A DNA stretch of 64,000 nucleotides, from assembly GCF_020711255.1 (NCBI RefSeq), contig NZ_JAJFAW010000030.1, positions 1-64,000 on the forward strand. Direction: 5' to 3'. The DNA is from Hymenobacter plasmatis (GTDB lineage: Bacteria; Bacteroidota; Bacteroidia; Cytophagales; Hymenobacteraceae). The position numbers and the translations under genes are program-made. This document shows, piece by piece, positions 42,849 to 52,051 of the stretch. The stretch's first letter is position 1; the number at the start of each line of letters is the position of its first letter. The notes beneath the pieces were generated by a model that was not told the DNA's origin, made no database searches, and worked only from the letters and a program-made list of their open reading frames with translations.

Positions 42849-43985
42849 TTACACCGCTACGTGTAGCGACTCAATGGCGCTTCGGTAGCATTCCTCGTAC
42901 TTGGGCACAATGTTCTCCACTGCAAACTCTTGTGCGCGGGCAAGAGCTGCGGCTTTGAAGCGGGGCAGGTTCTCGTCACTCAGCACATACAGGGCATTCT
43001 TGACCATATCGGCCACGTCGCCGATTTCGCTTATCATGCCGGTTACGCCGTGCACGTTCAGCTCGGGAATGCCGCCGGCGTTGGTGCTCACCACCGGCAC
43101 TTCGCAGGCCATGGCTTCGAGAGCTGCCAGGCCGAAGCTCTCGTTTTCGGAAGGCATCAAAAACAGGTCGCCTACGCTCAATACTTCCTCCACGGCTTCG
43201 AGCTTGCCCAGGAAGCGCAGGTCGCGGTGTACGTCGAGGTCGCGGGCCAGTTTTTCCATGCGCGAGCGGTCGGGACCGTCGCCTACGAGTAGAAGTTTGG
43301 CGGGTATCTGCTCCCGGACGCCCACAAAAATGCGGAGCACGTCTTCCACCCGCTTCACGGTGCGGAAGTTGCTGGTGTGCACCAGCAGCTTCTCGCCCTC
43401 CGGCGCAATGGCGGCGCGGAAATGGCTCTTGTCCTGCTTCTTAAAGCGGTGCAGGTCGATGAAGTTGGGAATGACGGTGATGTCCTTTTCAACCGCAAAG
43501 TACTCGTAGGTTTCGCGCCTCAAATCGGCCGACACCGACGTGACGCCGTCGCTCTGATTGATGCTAAACGTAACCACCGGCTCAAAGCTGGGATCTTTGC
43601 CCACAAGCGTAATATCGGTGCCGTGCAAAGTGGTGACGACTGGAATCTGGATACCGCGGGCGCGCAAAATTTGCTTGGCCATAAATGCTGCCGAAGCGTG
43701 CGGGATGGCGTAGTGCACATGCAGCACGTCGAGCTTTTCGTTCTGCACAATGTCCACCATCTTGCTGGTCAGAGCCAGCTCGTAGGGCGGAAATTGGAAT
43801 AGCGGGTAGGCCGGCACGTAAACCTCGTGGTAAAAGAGGTTTTCGTTGAAAAAGTCGAGCCGCACCGGCTGGCTATAAGTGATGAAGTGCACACGGTGGC
43901 CCCGTTGGGCCAGGGCTTTGCCCAATTCCGTGGCCACCACGCCGGAGCCGCCAAACGTGGGATAACAAACGATACCGATATTCAT
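42849..43985 (-). CDS. bshA: N-acetyl-alpha-D-glucosaminyl L-malate synthase
   Basis: A 378-residue GT4 enzyme, the first step of bacillithiol synthesis, joining GlcNAc to L-malate. MNIGIVCYPTFGGSGVVATELG, LHVHYAIPHASAAFMAKQI, TTLHGTDITLVG and ENESFGLAALEAMACEVPVVSTNAGGIPE are typical of BshA rather than other GT4 enzymes. bshB and bshC are not in the window. The neighbouring divergent gene is a VOC-fold protein. Confidence 0.9.
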   Translation of the reverse strand: MNIGIVCYPTFGGSGVVATELGKALAQRGHRVHFITYSQPVRLDFFNENLFYHEVYVPAYPLFQFPPYELALTSKMVDIVQNEKLDVLHVHYAIPHASAAFMAKQILRARGIQIPVVTTLHGTDITLVGKDPSFEPVVTFSINQSDGVTSVSADLRRETYEYFAVEKDITVIPNFIDLHRFKKQDKSHFRAAIAPEGEKLLVHTSNFRTVKRVEDVLRIFVGVREQIPAKLLLVGDGPDRSRMEKLARDLDVHRDLRFLGKLEAVEEVLSVGDLFLMPSENESFGLAALEAMACEVPVVSTNAGGIPELNVHGVTGMISEIGDVADMVKNALYVLSDENLPRFKAAALARAQEFAVENIVPKYEECYRSAIESLHVAV

Positions 43986-44198
43986 TCGAGAATTGGGGAT
44001 TATGCCTGCCTAACTACGCAAAGGCGCAGATGTTGGGTGTTGCGCCATTTTTACCGGATTTTTCTTCAGCCCAAGCTCCATAGTTAAGCTGGGTTGGGGT
44101 TTGATATTGCGCTCACAAAAGAAGAGCCTATTCAAAGCATTCGCGGCGAATCTTCCCAAAACCGTCGTGAATAGCGCCTGCCAAACTAGATATTGTTA

Positions 44199-44247
44199 AA
44201 AATATTAGCAAAGCGTTTGCTAATATTTTGAGCTTTCATTAGCTTTG
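44199..44247 (+). promoter_or_regulatory. Promoter with overlapping 14-bp palindromic operator
   Basis: A perfect inverted repeat AAAATATTAGCAAA-GCG-TTTGCTAATATTTT spans 44199-44229. Its right arm begins with TTTG (44216-44219); 20 bases later comes TAGCTTTG (44240-44247). The pair fits TTTG-N20-TAnnTTTG, the same spacing as at bamD. A protein bound to the palindrome would cover the -33 element of the VOC gene. Confidence 0.75.
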
Positions 44248-44345
44248 CTGAAGTAGGTCGCCAGTGTTGTAAATGATATTAGGTAGTCGAAATTAATTGC
44301 AGCAACTGCGTGACCTAATTCTTTCACCCATTTAACCTTAGTAGC

Positions 44346-44762
44346 ATGCCCCAACTTAATGCTTACCTGAATTTTACTGGAAATTGCCGCGACGCAATGA
44401 GCTTTTATCAGCAATGCCTTGGCGGTGAGCTGAAGATGATGACTTTTGGGGAATCCCCGATGGGAGCACAGCTTCCTGCTGAAAGCCAGCAGTCCATCAT
44501 GCACGCACAGCTGGTTACCAGCGATTTTACGATGATGGCCTCGGATAGCATGCAGGGCCCCGTCATCAACGGCAATTCCGTGAACTTGTCGCTCAACTGC
44601 AACAGCGAGGCCGAAATCGACGGCTTGTTTGCTGCCATAGCCGAAGGCGGCCAGGTAACCATGCCCTTAGCCGACCAGTTTTGGGGAGCCAAGTTTGGGA
44701 TGCTGACCGATAAGTTCGGCATCAATTGGATGATGAACTTTGAGCGCGCCCCCCAGGCCTAA
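44346..44762 (+). CDS. VOC-fold (PhnB-like/glyoxalase-superfamily) protein
   Basis: A 138-residue protein opening MPQLNAYLNFTGNCRDAMSF, followed by YQQCLGGELKMMTFGESP, the usual start of PhnB-like VOC proteins. It ends with ADQFWGAKFGMLTDKFGINWMMNFE. The family includes metal-dependent isomerases, thiol transferases and antibiotic-binding proteins. Here it is divergent from bshA, and its promoter carries a palindromic operator, so it appears to be a regulated gene. A role with bacillithiol is suggested only by position. Confidence 0.8.
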   Translation: MPQLNAYLNFTGNCRDAMSFYQQCLGGELKMMTFGESPMGAQLPAESQQSIMHAQLVTSDFTMMASDSMQGPVINGNSVNLSLNCNSEAEIDGLFAAIAEGGQVTMPLADQFWGAKFGMLTDKFGINWMMNFERAPQA

Positions 44763-44782
44763 GCGCTTGATTGGGTAGGCAT

Positions 44783-44826
44783 AAAAAGGCCGGGGCCGCT
44801 ACTTGAGTAGCGGCCCCGGCCTTTTT
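44783..44826. terminator. Strong bidirectional terminator
   Basis: AAAAAGGCCGGGGCCGCTAC and its complement form an 18-20 bp stem with T runs on both strands, between the VOC gene and the convergent GH3 fusion gene. Confidence 0.9.
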
Positions 44827-44840
44827 CTTTATGAACGAAC

Positions 44841-47807
44841 TTATTGTTTGGCCGCGGCGGCCATTGACTTATAAATCACCTCGTGGATACGCGTCCGGAT
44901 GTTGTACTGGCGCAGCTTGTTGTTGCCCGCATCTGGGTACACGCGGTTCGAAAGGAAGATGTAAAGAATCTGGTTGTCAGGGTCCATCCACACGCAAGTA
45001 CCCGTGAAGCCGGTGTGGCCAAAGGTGCTGGCCGGGGCCAGGTTGCTGGTAGGGCCTTCGTGCTTGGTGGGGTCGCCGTGGTCCCAGCCCAGGCCGCGGC
45101 GGCTGCCGGCCATTTGCGGCCGGGCAAACTCCGTCACCACCGGCGACTGGAAGTAGCGGCTGCCTCCGTATTTGCCGTTTTGCAGGTTCATCTGCATCAG
45201 CACGGCCAGGTCGTTGGCGGTGGCAAAGAGGCCGGCGTGGCCACCCACGCCGCCCACGAGGGCCGCCGTTTGGTCGTGCACGGTGCCCTGCAGCTGCTCA
45301 CGGCGGTAGTAGGTGTCGTTCTCGGTAGGAGCGATGCAGCTCTTGGGGAAGCGCTGCAGCGGATTATACGTCATGCTGCCCAGCCCCAGCGGGCGGTAGA
45401 AGTTGTCCTGCAAAAAGTCCTCGAGCGGCTGCTTGAGAATCTTCTCACACACCCGCTTCATCACGATAAAGCTCAGGTCCGAATACTCGGTGGGGTACTT
45501 GCCCTTGATTTTGGGCAAGAGGCTGGAGCGCATGGTCCAGGCCCAGACGGAGTCGTCGGCGGCCTTGGTGCTGTATTCGCCGGGCGCCACTTCGTTGGGG
45601 AAATTATCGGAGCGGATGCTGGCGTAGAACGTCGGTTTCAGGCCGCTGCTGTTGATGGTGCGCTCCCAAGTGGGAATGCCCGGCTTGAGGCCGGCCTGGT
45701 GCAGCAGCACGTCCCGGATGGTCATGTCGCGCTTGTTGGTGCGCGCCAGCTCCGGCAGGTAGGTGGCTACTTTCTCCTCGATGTTGAGCTTGCCTTGGTC
45801 CTTGAGGTACATCACGGCCTGCAGGGTGCCCGCCACCTTCGTGACGGAAGCCAGGTCGTAGAGCGTGCTGCTCGTCACGGGTTGGCTCTGGTCGTAGGTG
45901 CAGTAGCCGTAGCTCTGGTCGAACACCACCGTGCCGTTGCGGGCCACCAGCACCTGGCAGCCGGGAGCGGCGGCGTAGGTCTGGCTTTCCAGGGCAATGT
46001 TGTCAATCTGAGCCAGCACGCGCGAGCTCAACCCCTGGCTTTCGGGCACAGCGTAGCGCAGGCGGTGCAAGTCGGCGGTGGCAATGCCGGTGGTGGTTCT
46101 GAGCGTGGGCGAAACGGTAACGGGCAGCTTGCCCCGGGCCGGCAGCGCCCCAAACAGCACCTGCGGCACCACCAGCTGCGCCGCGTAGTGGTCTTCATAG
46201 CCGCATACCAGCGTGCGGGCATTCTCCAGGAACTTCAAGCCGTAGGCGTTGCCCATGGCCACCACAACTGTCTTGAATTTGGGGTTGGCCTCGAGCTGCT
46301 TGAGGAATTTCAACGCGCCGTCGCCCAGGCCGTAGTTGTGGCTGGGCGTGTTGTTCATGCCGTGCAGACTCACCACCACCACGTTGTAGCCGTTTAGGCG
46401 GGCAGCGATGCGGGTAAAAGTGGAGTCGTCGGCGTAGCGGTTGGGCACGGCGTACACCGGGCCCGGCTGGTATTTGTTGAAAATGGTGGCGTACGGCCCC
46501 TCGGCCTGGGTGCCGATGGTGATGGCCGCAATCCGAAGCGTGTCAAGCCGCTGAAAGGGGAGGAGCTTGTCGTCGTTCTTAACGACGGTTACGGCGTGCT
46601 CAAAAATATTCTGAGCCAACACCTTGGAGGCCGGCAGGTTCAGGCTGTCGCGCATGGTCGCCAGCTTGGTGGGGTGGTACTTGGCCAGCCCAGCCCAATA
46701 TTTAACCCGCAGAATCTTTTTGATGCGCAGGTCCAAATCTTCCTGCCGCAGGTGGCCCGCGTTCACCGCCTCCCGGATACGTATCAGCGCGGCCGGCACG
46801 TCCTCGGAAAACAGCAGCACGTCGTTGCCGGCGGCCAGCGCCATGGCGTCGAGCTCCCCGTCTTTATAAAGCTTGCTCACGCTCTTCATGTTGAGCGCAT
46901 CGGTGAACACCAGGCCCTTGAAGCCCATTTTGTCCTTCAGCAGGTCTGTGACTAGGGCGTGCGAGAGGGTCGTGGTCTTGGCGTTGGTCGTGTCGAACAG
47001 CGGCATGTAGAGGTGGGCCACCATCACGCCCATCACCCCGGCCTCGAACGACTGCTGAAACGGCACCAAATCCACTTTGGTGAGGCGGGCCAGGTCGGTG
47101 TTGATGACCGGCAGCGACACGTGCGAGTCGGTATCGGTGTCGCCGTGGCCGGGGAAGTGCTTGGCCACGGCCATCACGCCGTTTTCCTGCAAGCCCCTGA
47201 TGTACTGAATGCCCAGCTTGGCCACCCTTTCCTGGTCTTCGCCAAACGAGCGGTTGCCAATCACGGGGTTGCCGGGGTTGGAGTTCACGTCGATGACCGG
47301 CGCGAAGCTGATGTGCACGCCCAGCGCCCGCATTTTGCGGGCAATGTCGCGGCCCATTTCGTACACGTACTTGGGGTCGTCCATGGCGCCCAGCGTCATC
47401 TGCTTGGCAAAGTGAGCCGAGGAATCGAGGCGCATGTCGAGACCCCACTCGGCGTCCATGGCAATGAGCAAGGGCACCTTGGCGGCGGCCTGCAGGCGGT
47501 TAGTCATCAGGGCCTGGCGCTTGGGACCGCCCTGCAAAAACATCACCCCGCCGATGTGCTGGTTGCGCACCAGCTGCTCGATGCGGTTGGCGTGGGCCTT
47601 GTCCTTGTTGGAGTACGCGGCCACCATAAACAGCTGCCCCAGGCGCTGCTCCGGGGTGAGCGAGTTGAACACACTGTCGACCCAGGCCGCCTCGGCCGGG
47701 GAAGCTGGCAGCGGGTCCGCTGGCAGCTTTTCTACATCGGAAAACGAAAGCAGCAGGCCCGTAGCTAGCAGCAAAGCCAGTAAGCCAAGCTGAAAGGGGA
47801 TGCGCAT
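44841..47807 (-). CDS. GH3 beta-N-acetylglucosaminidase fused to a beta-lactamase-type serine hydrolase
   Basis: A 988-residue secreted fusion. After the signal peptide (start ATG 47807, LGLLALLLATGLLLSFS), residues about 40-400 are a GH3 domain with the NagZ-type AVAKHFPGHGDTDTDSH loop and the nucleophile Asp in GLVFTDALNM. Residues about 640-980 are a class-C-like serine hydrolase: LASVTKVAGT holds the SxxK motif, YSDLSF replaces YxN and GHTGFTG the KTG motif. It probably trims peptidoglycan sugars or muropeptides outside the inner membrane. The same domain pair occurs widely in Bacteroidota. Confidence 0.88.
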   Translation of the reverse strand: MRIPFQLGLLALLLATGLLLSFSDVEKLPADPLPASPAEAAWVDSVFNSLTPEQRLGQLFMVAAYSNKDKAHANRIEQLVRNQHIGGVMFLQGGPKRQALMTNRLQAAAKVPLLIAMDAEWGLDMRLDSSAHFAKQMTLGAMDDPKYVYEMGRDIARKMRALGVHISFAPVIDVNSNPGNPVIGNRSFGEDQERVAKLGIQYIRGLQENGVMAVAKHFPGHGDTDTDSHVSLPVINTDLARLTKVDLVPFQQSFEAGVMGVMVAHLYMPLFDTTNAKTTTLSHALVTDLLKDKMGFKGLVFTDALNMKSVSKLYKDGELDAMALAAGNDVLLFSEDVPAALIRIREAVNAGHLRQEDLDLRIKKILRVKYWAGLAKYHPTKLATMRDSLNLPASKVLAQNIFEHAVTVVKNDDKLLPFQRLDTLRIAAITIGTQAEGPYATIFNKYQPGPVYAVPNRYADDSTFTRIAARLNGYNVVVVSLHGMNNTPSHNYGLGDGALKFLKQLEANPKFKTVVVAMGNAYGLKFLENARTLVCGYEDHYAAQLVVPQVLFGALPARGKLPVTVSPTLRTTTGIATADLHRLRYAVPESQGLSSRVLAQIDNIALESQTYAAAPGCQVLVARNGTVVFDQSYGYCTYDQSQPVTSSTLYDLASVTKVAGTLQAVMYLKDQGKLNIEEKVATYLPELARTNKRDMTIRDVLLHQAGLKPGIPTWERTINSSGLKPTFYASIRSDNFPNEVAPGEYSTKAADDSVWAWTMRSSLLPKIKGKYPTEYSDLSFIVMKRVCEKILKQPLEDFLQDNFYRPLGLGSMTYNPLQRFPKSCIAPTENDTYYRREQLQGTVHDQTAALVGGVGGHAGLFATANDLAVLMQMNLQNGKYGGSRYFQSPVVTEFARPQMAGSRRGLGWDHGDPTKHEGPTSNLAPASTFGHTGFTGTCVWMDPDNQILYIFLSNRVYPDAGNNKLRQYNIRTRIHEVIYKSMAAAAKQ

Positions 47808-47910
47808 AAGCCTCGCGGAGTTGATGGGTGGATTCAAAGGCAAACGGGCCGCGAAGGCCGTACTTTTGTCAGGGTTAGCAGCGGAACCCGCCGGTTGGGT
47901 TTGGAGGTTC

Positions 47911-47918
47911 CAAACGTA
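47911..47918 (-). promoter_or_regulatory. Possible -7 element of the GH3 fusion gene
   Basis: The minus strand reads TACGTTTG, matching TAnnTTTG, about 104 bases before ATG 47807. The -33 region has no well-spaced TTTG. Confidence 0.3.
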
Positions 47919-48127
47919 GCTCGTTCCGGAGCGAAATGATAGCGGCAAATGCCGCGAAATTTCATGCCGAAATTGCGCCATTTAGCCGCGAAGGTACGCA
48001 CGAAACCCCGTTTTGGGTTTAAAACGTGGCCAATTTCTGGTTATTGCCGGCCGCGTTTCCGCTTGTTGACGTGCTGGTTAGCTCTTTTTGTTTTCTCTAG
48101 CGCAAGCTGAAGCGTGCGCCTTCCTCC

Positions 48128-50173
48128 ATGCCCGATATAATTCATTTGCTTCCCGAGTACCTCGCCAACCAAATTGCGGCCGGCGAGGTGGTGCAGCGCC
48201 CGGCCTCCGTGGTAAAGGAGCTGCTGGAAAACGCCGTCGATGCCGGGGCGGCCCAAGTGCAACTCATTGTGAAAGAAGCCGGCAAGCAGCTGGTGCAGGT
48301 AGTAGACAACGGCGCGGGCATGTCGCCCACCGATGCCCGCATGAGCCTGGAGCGCCACGCCACCAGCAAAATCAGCTCAACCGAGGACTTGTTTCGGATT
48401 CGCACCCTCGGCTTTCGGGGCGAGGCGCTGGCCAGCATCGCGGCCGTGGCCCAGGTCGAAATCCGTACCAAGCAGCGCGAGCACGATACCGGCACACTGC
48501 TGCTCGTGGAAGGCTCGCAGGTAACCAGCCAGCAGCCCACCGCCTGCCCCGACGGTACCAGCATCGCCGTTAAGAACCTGTTCTTCAACGTGCCCGCCCG
48601 GCGCAATTTCCTCAAGAGCAATGCCGTGGAAATGCGGCACATTCTCGACGAGTTTCAGCACGTGGCCCTGGCCAACCCGCACATTGCCTTCTCGCTGTAC
48701 CAAAACGACCTGGAGGTGTTTAGCCTGCCGGCCGGCAAGTTGAGCCAGCGCATCGTGGCGCTGCTCGGCAATGGCTACAAGGAGCAGCTGGCCGCCTGCG
48801 AAGAGGTGACGCATTCCATTTCGGTGCGCGGCTTTGTGGGCAAGCCCGAGTCGTCGAAGAAGAGCCGGGGCGACCAGTTCTTTTTTGTAAACAACCGCTT
48901 CATTCGCTCGGCTTACCTCAACCACGCCGTACTGGCGGCCTACGAGGGCCTGCTGGCGCGCGACACCCACCCGTTCTACGTGCTGTTTCTGGAGCTGGAC
49001 CCCAAGTCCATCGACATCAACGTGCACCCCACCAAAACGGAAATCAAGTTTGAAGACGAAAAAACCGTGTACGCCGTGGTGCGCGCGGCCGTGAAGCAGA
49101 GCCTGGGCCTGCACAACATCGCGCCCTCGCTCGACTTCGACGGCGACGTGAACTTTGCGCCCATCCGGCCGCTGCGGACTGGCAAAGGCACCGGGCAAGT
49201 GCCCACCGAGGCCGACGACCACCTGCCCGCCGCCACACCCGCCGACCGCGCCGCCAGCAGCGACGGCTACCGCCCGGATGCCCCGGCTTCAACTGCTGCC
49301 CGCCTGCCCGCCGGGCCTTCGGGCTTCGCGAATTTCAAGCCCGATACCCGCCGCGACGGCTACGAGCGGCCGCTGCCGCCGCGCCCCACCGAGCAGGCGC
49401 GGCGCGAGCTCGAAGCCTTCTACCGCGAACTAGGCCAGCCTGTGCGCGACGAGCCCACGCTGGACGTAGCCACCATGCGCAGCTTCGAGATGGGAAGCCC
49501 AGCCCCATTTGCTGGGGCCGGCAACGCAGAGCTTTCGTTGGGCCTGGCCCCGCCCGAGGCGCCCGCGGCCGGCGCCGTGCCCCCGCGGGAGCGGGAGGGA
49601 GGGGCCGGCAGCCGGGCTGTCCAGGTGCAGCAGCGCTACGTGCTGGTGCCCGTGAAGTCGGGTGTGCTGCTCATCGACCAGGAAGCGGCCCGCGAGCGGA
49701 TTCTTTACGAGCAGTTCCGGCAGGAATTGAGCCGGGCCGTGGGTACTTCCCAGACCCTGCTATTTCCGCGCACCGTCACGTTCAGCCCCGCGGACTTTGC
49801 CGTGCTGCGCGAGCTCACCGAGCCGCTGCACGCGCTGGGTTTCATCTTTGTGGAGTTTGGGCCCAATACCATTGCGGTGGAAGCCATTCCAGCCGGCATG
49901 CCTGCTCAGGACGAAAAAGAGCTATTAGAAAGCCTGATTGAGCAGTTCCGCAACACGGCGGGCCCGCTCAAGCTCGACCAGGGCGAAAGCCTGGCCCGGG
50001 CGCTGGCCCGCCGCGTAGCCGCCGGCACGGCCACCACCCGCCTGCCCGAAGCCGAGCTCAATGCCCTGGCCGACCGCCTATTTGCCTGCCAAGTGCCCGG
50101 CTACACCCCCGATGGCCGCAAAACCCTGGTGCTGCTGGACGGGCAGCAGCTGGCCGATTTTTTTCGTAAATAA
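48128..50173 (+). CDS. mutL: DNA mismatch repair protein MutL
   Basis: A 681-residue protein. The N-terminal GHKL ATPase has IAAGEVVQRPASVVKELLEN, DNGAGMS and GFRGEALAS in order. A low-complexity Pro/Ala linker covers about 350-480. The C-terminal dimerisation domain has DQEAARERILYEQF (49674-49712), aligning with the endonuclease motif DQHA(x)2E(x)4E but with Glu where His is usual; the other residues remain. It is followed 108 bases later by the first rhomboid gene. Confidence 0.93.
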   Translation: MPDIIHLLPEYLANQIAAGEVVQRPASVVKELLENAVDAGAAQVQLIVKEAGKQLVQVVDNGAGMSPTDARMSLERHATSKISSTEDLFRIRTLGFRGEALASIAAVAQVEIRTKQREHDTGTLLLVEGSQVTSQQPTACPDGTSIAVKNLFFNVPARRNFLKSNAVEMRHILDEFQHVALANPHIAFSLYQNDLEVFSLPAGKLSQRIVALLGNGYKEQLAACEEVTHSISVRGFVGKPESSKKSRGDQFFFVNNRFIRSAYLNHAVLAAYEGLLARDTHPFYVLFLELDPKSIDINVHPTKTEIKFEDEKTVYAVVRAAVKQSLGLHNIAPSLDFDGDVNFAPIRPLRTGKGTGQVPTEADDHLPAATPADRAASSDGYRPDAPASTAARLPAGPSGFANFKPDTRRDGYERPLPPRPTEQARRELEAFYRELGQPVRDEPTLDVATMRSFEMGSPAPFAGAGNAELSLGLAPPEAPAAGAVPPREREGGAGSRAVQVQQRYVLVPVKSGVLLIDQEAARERILYEQFRQELSRAVGTSQTLLFPRTVTFSPADFAVLRELTEPLHALGFIFVEFGPNTIAVEAIPAGMPAQDEKELLESLIEQFRNTAGPLKLDQGESLARALARRVAAGTATTRLPEAELNALADRLFACQVPGYTPDGRKTLVLLDGQQLADFFRK

Positions 50174-50281
50174 CTTCCTGCCCTGGCGCTGGCTTAAGTT
50201 TAAGCCCGGTTCGCGCCGCCTGTCGATTACTGACCCCTGTTCACCGATTCTCCAGCGCCCCGCCGGAGCCCCACGCCTACT

Positions 50282-51076
50282 ATGTTCAACCTGACCCCCA
50301 CGGTTCGCAATCTCCTCATTGCAAACATTGTCCTGTTTCTGGCCCAAACCAACCTGCTGCCGCTACTCACTCAAGTAGGCAGCTTGTACCCCATTGGCAC
50401 GCCCTACTTCTACCCGTGGCAGTTCTTCACTTACATGTTTCTGCACGGCAGCTGGGGGCATATTATTTCCAATATGTTTGGTTTGATTTCGTTTGGGCCG
50501 CTGCTGGAGCAGCGGTGGGGCCCTTCGCGGTTTCTTACTTTCTGGCTGATATGCGGCGTGGGCGCCGGCTTGCTCTACGAAGGCGTGCGGGCCTACGAAA
50601 TCCACCAGATGGAGCAGGCCCGGCTGGAGTTTCACCAGGCACCCAGCGGGGCCGACTTTGCCAACTTCTACCGCGAGTACGGCTCCAACTACACGGGCTA
50701 CGAAACCCTGGCAGCGGCCCTGCAGCGCAATCCCAAGGACCCGGAGCTGGTGCAGGCTACTACCGATGCTGTTGATAACCTGGCCAAAGACATTACGGGC
50801 TCGCGGGCGGCCGGCATGCTGGGCGCTTCCGGGGCCTTGTTCGGCATACTGTTCGCCTTCGCTTATTTGTTTCCAAATACTGAATTGTTCCTACTGTTTT
50901 TCCCGTTTCCTATTAAAGCCAAGTACTTCGTGTTTCTCTATGCGGCCTATGAACTTTATGCAGGCGTGCACCGCACCCCCGGCGACAACGTGGCCCACTT
51001 TGCTCATTTGGGCGGCCTGGTCATCGGGTTTGTCGTACTAAAGTTCTGGGAGAGCGGCCGGGAAAGATTTTATTAA
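50282..51076 (+). CDS. Rhomboid-family intramembrane serine protease (copy 1)
   Basis: A 264-residue membrane protein with the rhomboid catalytic set: FLHGSWGHIISNMFGL after the first helices, GASGALFG with the nucleophile Ser, and NVAHFAHLGG with the catalytic His. Between helices 3 and 4 it carries an extra hydrophilic stretch of about 80 residues (near 110-175) not in the short rhomboids. It is paired with a second rhomboid gene 56 bases downstream. Confidence 0.88.
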   Translation: MFNLTPTVRNLLIANIVLFLAQTNLLPLLTQVGSLYPIGTPYFYPWQFFTYMFLHGSWGHIISNMFGLISFGPLLEQRWGPSRFLTFWLICGVGAGLLYEGVRAYEIHQMEQARLEFHQAPSGADFANFYREYGSNYTGYETLAAALQRNPKDPELVQATTDAVDNLAKDITGSRAAGMLGASGALFGILFAFAYLFPNTELFLLFFPFPIKAKYFVFLYAAYELYAGVHRTPGDNVAHFAHLGGLVIGFVVLKFWESGRERFY

Positions 51077-51132
51077 GTCAACACTTTTAACTATCATAAA
51101 GCCCGCTTGTTACGCTTAATCCAGGTACTCCA

Positions 51133-52041
51133 ATGAGCATCGTTCAAGACATCCGCTCTGCTTTCAGCCGCCGCGACAACGCCCTCATGCAGCTCATCCT
51201 GCTGAACGTGCTGGTGTTTGCGGGCCTCATTGTGCTGCGCACCATCCTCACGGTGAGCAGCGCGAGTGGCTATTACCCGCCGGTGTTGCGGCAGCTGGAG
51301 CTGTCGTCGTCGCTGCCGGTGCTGCTGCGCCACCCCTGGACCGTCCTGACCTATGCCTTCACCCACGAAGGCTTCTTCCACATCTTGTTCAACTTGCTCA
51401 ACCTGTACTGGTTTGGGCAACTGGTGCGCGAGTACCTCGGCGACCGCCGCCTCGTGAGCATCTACGTGCTGGGCGCGCTGGCTGGGGCGGCCATTTTCCT
51501 GCTCAGCTACAACCTGATTCCCGCCTTTCAGCCGGCCGTGGGCTCGCCCATGATTGGGGCTTCGGCCGCCGTCACGGCCATCATTGTGGCCGGCGCCACG
51601 CTGCTGCCCGACTTCACCTTCATGCTGATTCTCATTGGCCCGGTCAAGATTAAATGGATTGCGGCCGTGGTTGTCCTGATTTCGTTGGCGGGCGTGAACG
51701 GCGGCAACCCCGGCGGTGAAATTGCCCACCTGGGCGGGGCGCTACTCGGCTTTGTGTTCATCAAGCAGCTGCAGGCGGGCCGCGACCTGGGCCGCCCCAT
51801 TCAGGCGGTGGGCAACTGGGTGAGCAACCTGTTCAACCGCCGGCCGACCATGCACGTGAGCACCACGCGCCGCGCCGAGCCCGTGGCGGCCGCCTCCTCC
51901 GGCAGCGGCAAAAAGCCCGCCGTGGCCAACCAACCCCTGCAGGATGAGATTGATACCATCCTGGATAAAATTTCGCGTTCGGGCTACGAGAGCTTGTCCA
52001 AGGAAGAGAAGCAGAAGCTGTTCCGGGCCAGCCAGCAGTAG
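51133..52041 (+). CDS. Rhomboid-family intramembrane serine protease (copy 2)
   Basis: A 302-residue protein with TYAFTHEGFFHILFNLLNL, the active Ser in GASAAVTAI, and the His in EIAHLGGALLGF. The six-helix core ends near residue 210. The cytoplasmic C-terminus is disordered and ends with a helical motif (DEIDTILDKISRSGYESLSK) that recurs in Bacteroidota rhomboids. Together with copy 1 it forms a two-gene rhomboid unit, probably in one operon with mutL upstream. Confidence 0.88.
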   Translation: MSIVQDIRSAFSRRDNALMQLILLNVLVFAGLIVLRTILTVSSASGYYPPVLRQLELSSSLPVLLRHPWTVLTYAFTHEGFFHILFNLLNLYWFGQLVREYLGDRRLVSIYVLGALAGAAIFLLSYNLIPAFQPAVGSPMIGASAAVTAIIVAGATLLPDFTFMLILIGPVKIKWIAAVVVLISLAGVNGGNPGGEIAHLGGALLGFVFIKQLQAGRDLGRPIQAVGNWVSNLFNRRPTMHVSTTRRAEPVAAASSGSGKKPAVANQPLQDEIDTILDKISRSGYESLSKEEKQKLFRASQQ

Positions 52042-52051
52042 CCCAGCGTTC

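Noticed and set aside
44883..46397. Plus-strand ORF (about 504 codons) opposite the GH3 fusion
   Set aside because: Antisense to the serine hydrolase motifs; composition of a GC-rich shadow frame.
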